From contig JAHCJR010000002.1 in the NCBI GenBank assembly GCA_026126165.1, forward strand, positions 1-64,000: a stretch of DNA of 64,000 nt, in the 5' to 3' direction. Source of the stretch: Alphaproteobacteria bacterium. Its GTDB lineage: Bacteria; Pseudomonadota; Alphaproteobacteria; Ferrovibrionales; Ferrovibrionaceae. Shown here piece by piece: positions 61,178 through 64,000 of the stretch. Below the pieces are notes generated by a model, which did not search any database, was not told where the DNA came from, and saw only the letters and a program-made list of their open reading frames with translations. The first letter of the stretch is position 1. The number at the start of each line of letters is the position of its first letter. A program made the position numbers and the translations under genes.

Positions 61178-62032
61178 TCAGTCCTGCACGACCTGGTTCT
61201 CCAGCACGCCGATCCCGGCAATCTCGACGCGCACCACGTCTCCTTGCTTGAGGAAGATCTTGCGGAACCCGCCGACGCCCACCGGCGTTCCGGTCGAAAG
61301 CACATCGCCCGGGCGCAGCGTGACGCGGGCCGAAAGGAACTCGATCAGGTCCCAGACCGAAAAGACCATCAGCGAGGTCTCGCCATCCTGCATCCGTTCG
61401 CCGTTCAGATCGGTGGTCAGATGCAGCCGATGCGGATCGGGCAGGTTCGTCCGGCTGACGATGCCGGGGCCCATGGGGGTAGAACTGTCCAGCGCCTTGG
61501 ACGAGAGCCAGTCGACGATTCTGTGCTTGCCGAGATTGACCCATTGCAGGTCGCGCGCGGTTACGTCATTGACCACCGTCATGCCGGCGATATGCCGCGG
61601 CGCGTCCGCCTTGCTGACCCGGCGCGCCGTGCGGCCGATCACGACCGCAAGCTCCCCTTCGTAGTCCATCTCCGAGGAGATCGGCGGCAGGCGAATTGGA
61701 TCGTCCGGTCCGACCAGCGCGGTCGTGGGCTTCATGAAGATGACCGGAGTCTGCGGCACGTCGAGGCCCGCTTCCTCGGCATGCTTCTTGTAGTTGGCGC
61801 CGACCAGATAGATGCTTGCCCCGTCATCGGCCGGCGGCAGCAGATGTACGGCGCCGGCCGGATGCGCTGCGCCGCCGGTCGCGCCGACGACGCTGTCGTC
61901 CCAGCCGTCGGGATGCGCGGCGAGGAAGGACTGGATCGTCGGGTATCGCCCGGTCAGGTCGTGGATACGCTCGCCAACCCGCAGGCCCACGCGCGGCAGG
62001 GGCGACCCTTCGATGGTGAAACGGATCAGCAT
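61178..62032 (-). CDS. Fumarylacetoacetate hydrolase family protein
   Basis: A 284-residue FAH-fold protein. Metal-binding acids are in MDYEGELAVVIGRTARRVS (E..E), and VVNDVTARDLQWVNLGK (D) with FSVWDLIEFLSARVTLRPGDVLSTGTPVGVG further on. FAH-family enzymes hydrolyse C-C bonds in beta-diketo acids, or hydrate/decarboxylate dicarboxylic acids, often the last step of ring breakdown. It lies between HyuB and the SDR in the operon. Confidence 0.9.
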   Translation of the reverse strand: MLIRFTIEGSPLPRVGLRVGERIHDLTGRYPTIQSFLAAHPDGWDDSVVGATGGAAHPAGAVHLLPPADDGASIYLVGANYKKHAEEAGLDVPQTPVIFMKPTTALVGPDDPIRLPPISSEMDYEGELAVVIGRTARRVSKADAPRHIAGMTVVNDVTARDLQWVNLGKHRIVDWLSSKALDSSTPMGPGIVSRTNLPDPHRLHLTTDLNGERMQDGETSLMVFSVWDLIEFLSARVTLRPGDVLSTGTPVGVGGFRKIFLKQGDVVRVEIAGIGVLENQVVQD

Positions 62033-62041
62033 GCTGTCTCC

Positions 62042-64000
62042 TTATCCAACGCTCTTCTGTTCGGGCCAGTTGCCGATGCGGAAATAGGGCCGCGGCGCTC
62101 CATCGAGTGCGACCTGCACGTCGATCAGCGTGCCACAATTGCCACAGCAGAGCTGGCGCAGGCGGAAGCGGCCCACATCGTAGTCTTCGCCCCGCACTGG
62201 CCCGGCCGCATCGAGTGGCGCATCCACCTCGCGCAGATACAGCAGGAGATTGTCTTCCGGACGGCAATGGACGTGCCCGCATTGTCCGCAGGCGACCTGC
62301 CCCGCATCCAGATCGACGATCAGGTTATCCCCGATGCTCCTGCGTCCCGTGCCGCGGAAACTGATCACGGCGTCGCCCGGCTCCGGCGTGGTCGCATGAT
62401 CAAGGCGCTGACGCCTGATCTCGGCGCGGCGCGCTTTCGTCGCCTCGATGTCGCAGGCGCCGGCATCGTCGGTCACGACGCCATAGATGTCGCGCGCCGC
62501 TTCGCGCGAGACGACGCGGCGCGCCACTTCCTGCGCCACGCGCGCGGGGTCGCGGTCGAGCGGATCGCCGTAACCCCCACCCGCCTGCCAGCTATGGTAC
62601 CAGACGTCGCCACGACCGATCGGCGAGCGCGTGTGCTTCGGAGCGAGGATTTCGAGCTTGCCGTCGATCTCCTGCAGCGAGGCCGGAAGCGGCGCGCCGC
62701 GCGCCACCCGTTCGGCAAGGTCGGTTCCCGGCACGCGCGCCACGCGGATCGCCGCGCCTGGCATGCCGCCGCCGATGCCGATGGCATTCGGCATCTCCGC
62801 GCCGGTTCCGGCGAACAGTCCTTCGAGCCGGTCGTCCGGCGCCTTGTGGGCGATATACGCGAGTTCGGCCGAGCGCCCGCCGCGATAGCGTCCCGGCCCG
62901 CCGGAGTCGCGCAGATGGCGGCGGAACAGGTAAAGGACGGGATACTCCGACTCCTGATCCTCGATGTTGGGCATGTTGGGCGTGGTGTTGAAGACGATGC
63001 CCGCCGTGTCCACGCCATCGTCGTAGGTCCGCGCGCCGCCGCCGCCGCCGAAATGGCTCATCTCCGTGGCCGCGAAGGGAAAGCCATGCTGGCTGGTTCC
63101 GGCGAAGATCGGCGCCATCGACGTGCCCGACCAGACCGCCATCGCCTGCTCGCGATACTTCTCCTCCGCCAGCAGCATCTGCGACAGGCAGCGCCAGGAG
63201 GCATCTATGGTGACGATCACCGCCGAGATGGTCGCCATGGCGCAGGGTGCGGGATAGGCGCAGTTGTTGACCGTGCCGACCCGGCTGCGCAGCTCGATGC
63301 AGTCGCGCACGCCGCGGTTCCAGGGAATGTCCCAGCAGAGATTGATGTAGACCGCGGACAGGACAGCAGCCTGCAGGCCGGAGAAGGTGGCGTTGATCAG
63401 GCCGCGCGCATTGTCGCTGGTGCCCTCGAAGTCGAAGGTCAGCCGGTCGCCCTGCTTGGTCATGGTGCAGACGATCTGGTAGATCAGCGGCTGATGGCCG
63501 TCATGGTCGATGTACTGCACGTCGCGCCAGACGCCGTCGGGCAGTTCGGCGAGGCGCTGGCGCAGCTTGTCCCGGGCATGCTCGATCGAGCGCGCCATCA
63601 CGGCCTTCACCGTGGCCACGCCCCAGGTTTCGATCAGTTCGAGGATGCGCCGGCGTCCGGTATTCAGTGCCGCCACCTGGCCCTTCACGTCGAGCCCGAC
63701 CAGCGGATCGCGCACCTGGTTCATGATCCAGCGCAGCACGTCCTCGCGCATGACGCCGCCATCCACCAGCTTGACCGGCGGCATGCGCAGGCCTTCCTGG
63801 TGCACGTCGACCGCCTTGATCGAGAAGCCGCCCGGATCCATGCCTCCGGTATCGAGCTGATGGCCGGAGGCGCCGATCCAGCCGATCAGCTCGCCCTTCC
63901 AGTAGATCGGCGCCACCGTCGCGAAGTCCGGATGATGGATGGCGCCGAGATAGGGGTCGTTGCATATGAAGATGTCGCCATCCCGGATGCCCACGTCGCC
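62042..64000 (-). CDS. Hydantoinase B/oxoprolinase-type protein with zinc-ribbon tail, 5' end outside window
   Basis: At least 653 codons on the minus strand; the frame is open to the right edge, so the N-terminus is missing. The visible part has the HyuB signature GDIFICNDPYLGAIHHPDFATVAPIYWKGELIGWIGASGHQLDTGGMDPGGF and FGGGGGARTYDDGVDT. The last 80 residues have two cysteine pairs, CGQCGH.HC and CCGNCG, in the manner of the acetone/acetophenone carboxylase gamma subunit. HyuB hydrolyses cyclic amides or carboxylates ketones with ATP together with HyuA, which is expected just outside the window. First visible gene of the operon. Confidence 0.88.
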   Translation of the reverse strand, partial: GDVGIRDGDIFICNDPYLGAIHHPDFATVAPIYWKGELIGWIGASGHQLDTGGMDPGGFSIKAVDVHQEGLRMPPVKLVDGGVMREDVLRWIMNQVRDPLVGLDVKGQVAALNTGRRRILELIETWGVATVKAVMARSIEHARDKLRQRLAELPDGVWRDVQYIDHDGHQPLIYQIVCTMTKQGDRLTFDFEGTSDNARGLINATFSGLQAAVLSAVYINLCWDIPWNRGVRDCIELRSRVGTVNNCAYPAPCAMATISAVIVTIDASWRCLSQMLLAEEKYREQAMAVWSGTSMAPIFAGTSQHGFPFAATEMSHFGGGGGARTYDDGVDTAGIVFNTTPNMPNIEDQESEYPVLYLFRRHLRDSGGPGRYRGGRSAELAYIAHKAPDDRLEGLFAGTGAEMPNAIGIGGGMPGAAIRVARVPGTDLAERVARGAPLPASLQEIDGKLEILAPKHTRSPIGRGDVWYHSWQAGGGYGDPLDRDPARVAQEVARRVVSREAARDIYGVVTDDAGACDIEATKARRAEIRRQRLDHATTPEPGDAVISFRGTGRRSIGDNLIVDLDAGQVACGQCGHVHCRPEDNLLLYLREVDAPLDAAGPVRGEDYDVGRFRLRQLCCGNCGTLIDVQVALDGAPRPYFRIGNWPEQKSVG

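Overview
The window is a GC-rich chromosomal segment (roughly two-thirds GC by eye) from an alphaproteobacterium, most likely of a Rhodospirillales-like lineage. This rests on two RpoH-type sigma factors, a CarD regulator, a seven-iron FdxA ferredoxin, a PAS_5-type protein, a GcvA-like LysR regulator and a SUV3-like helicase coupled to an S4 protein. No rRNA, tRNA, CRISPR array, phage or transposase gene was seen. Gene density is very high, with many ATGA or few-base overlaps. The only gene-free stretch over 300 bases is 25737-26048.

Layout. 1-5252: start of rpmB, then methylmalonyl-CoA metabolism (meaB and the mutase) flanking a DUF3108 protein, a GNAT acetyltransferase and a DUF1127 protein. 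5332-9903: LysR regulator and a phnD-phnC-phnE-phnE uptake operon with a candidate Pho box. 9904-12094: a thioesterase and a TusA-like protein separated by a low-GC Fic-protein island bounded by 40-bp direct repeats. 12207-15848: sulfur-transport YedE protein, CcdA, and a Tat-protein/DUF1007/NicO metal-transport operon. 15986-25736: SRAP protein, rpoH, a cysteine-rich MarR regulator, acyl-CoA dehydrogenase-like enzyme, ABC exporter, SUV3-like helicase plus S4 protein, TerC, TerB, FdxA. 26049-28826: CarD with a long basic tail, a degenerate metallophosphoesterase and a second rpoH. 28830-33156: M48 protease, SNase-like protein, PAS protein, CBS-BON protein and universal stress protein, the last two sharing an intergenic region with two FNR-type boxes. 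33187-42905: ACP-acyl-AMP ligase-acyltransferase fusion, DUF2459 lipoprotein, carbamoylase-type amidase, two unrecognised proteins, and an ATP-grasp/zinc-peptidase gene pair. 42984-50767: adenylate cyclase, chemotaxis receptor, M20 peptidase, sulfite dehydrogenase sorAB, tandem crcB. 50898-54578: RraA-like aldolase, a triple-RidA protein, an unrecognised protein and its divergent LysR regulator. 54597-64000: an eleven-gene run (all minus strand) of a branched-chain-amino-acid-type ABC importer with a hydantoinase B-like protein, fumarylacetoacetase-like hydrolase, SDR, DUF3830 protein and a cupin XRE regulator; it looks like uptake plus degradation of one organic substrate.

The most unusual items are the Fic island inserted in the shared terminator of two convergent genes, the pseudo-metallophosphoesterase between carD and rpoH, the single-chain triple RidA with only one arginine-bearing domain, the ATP-grasp/zinc-peptidase pair beside orphan genes, and the ACP-ligase-acyltransferase fusion.
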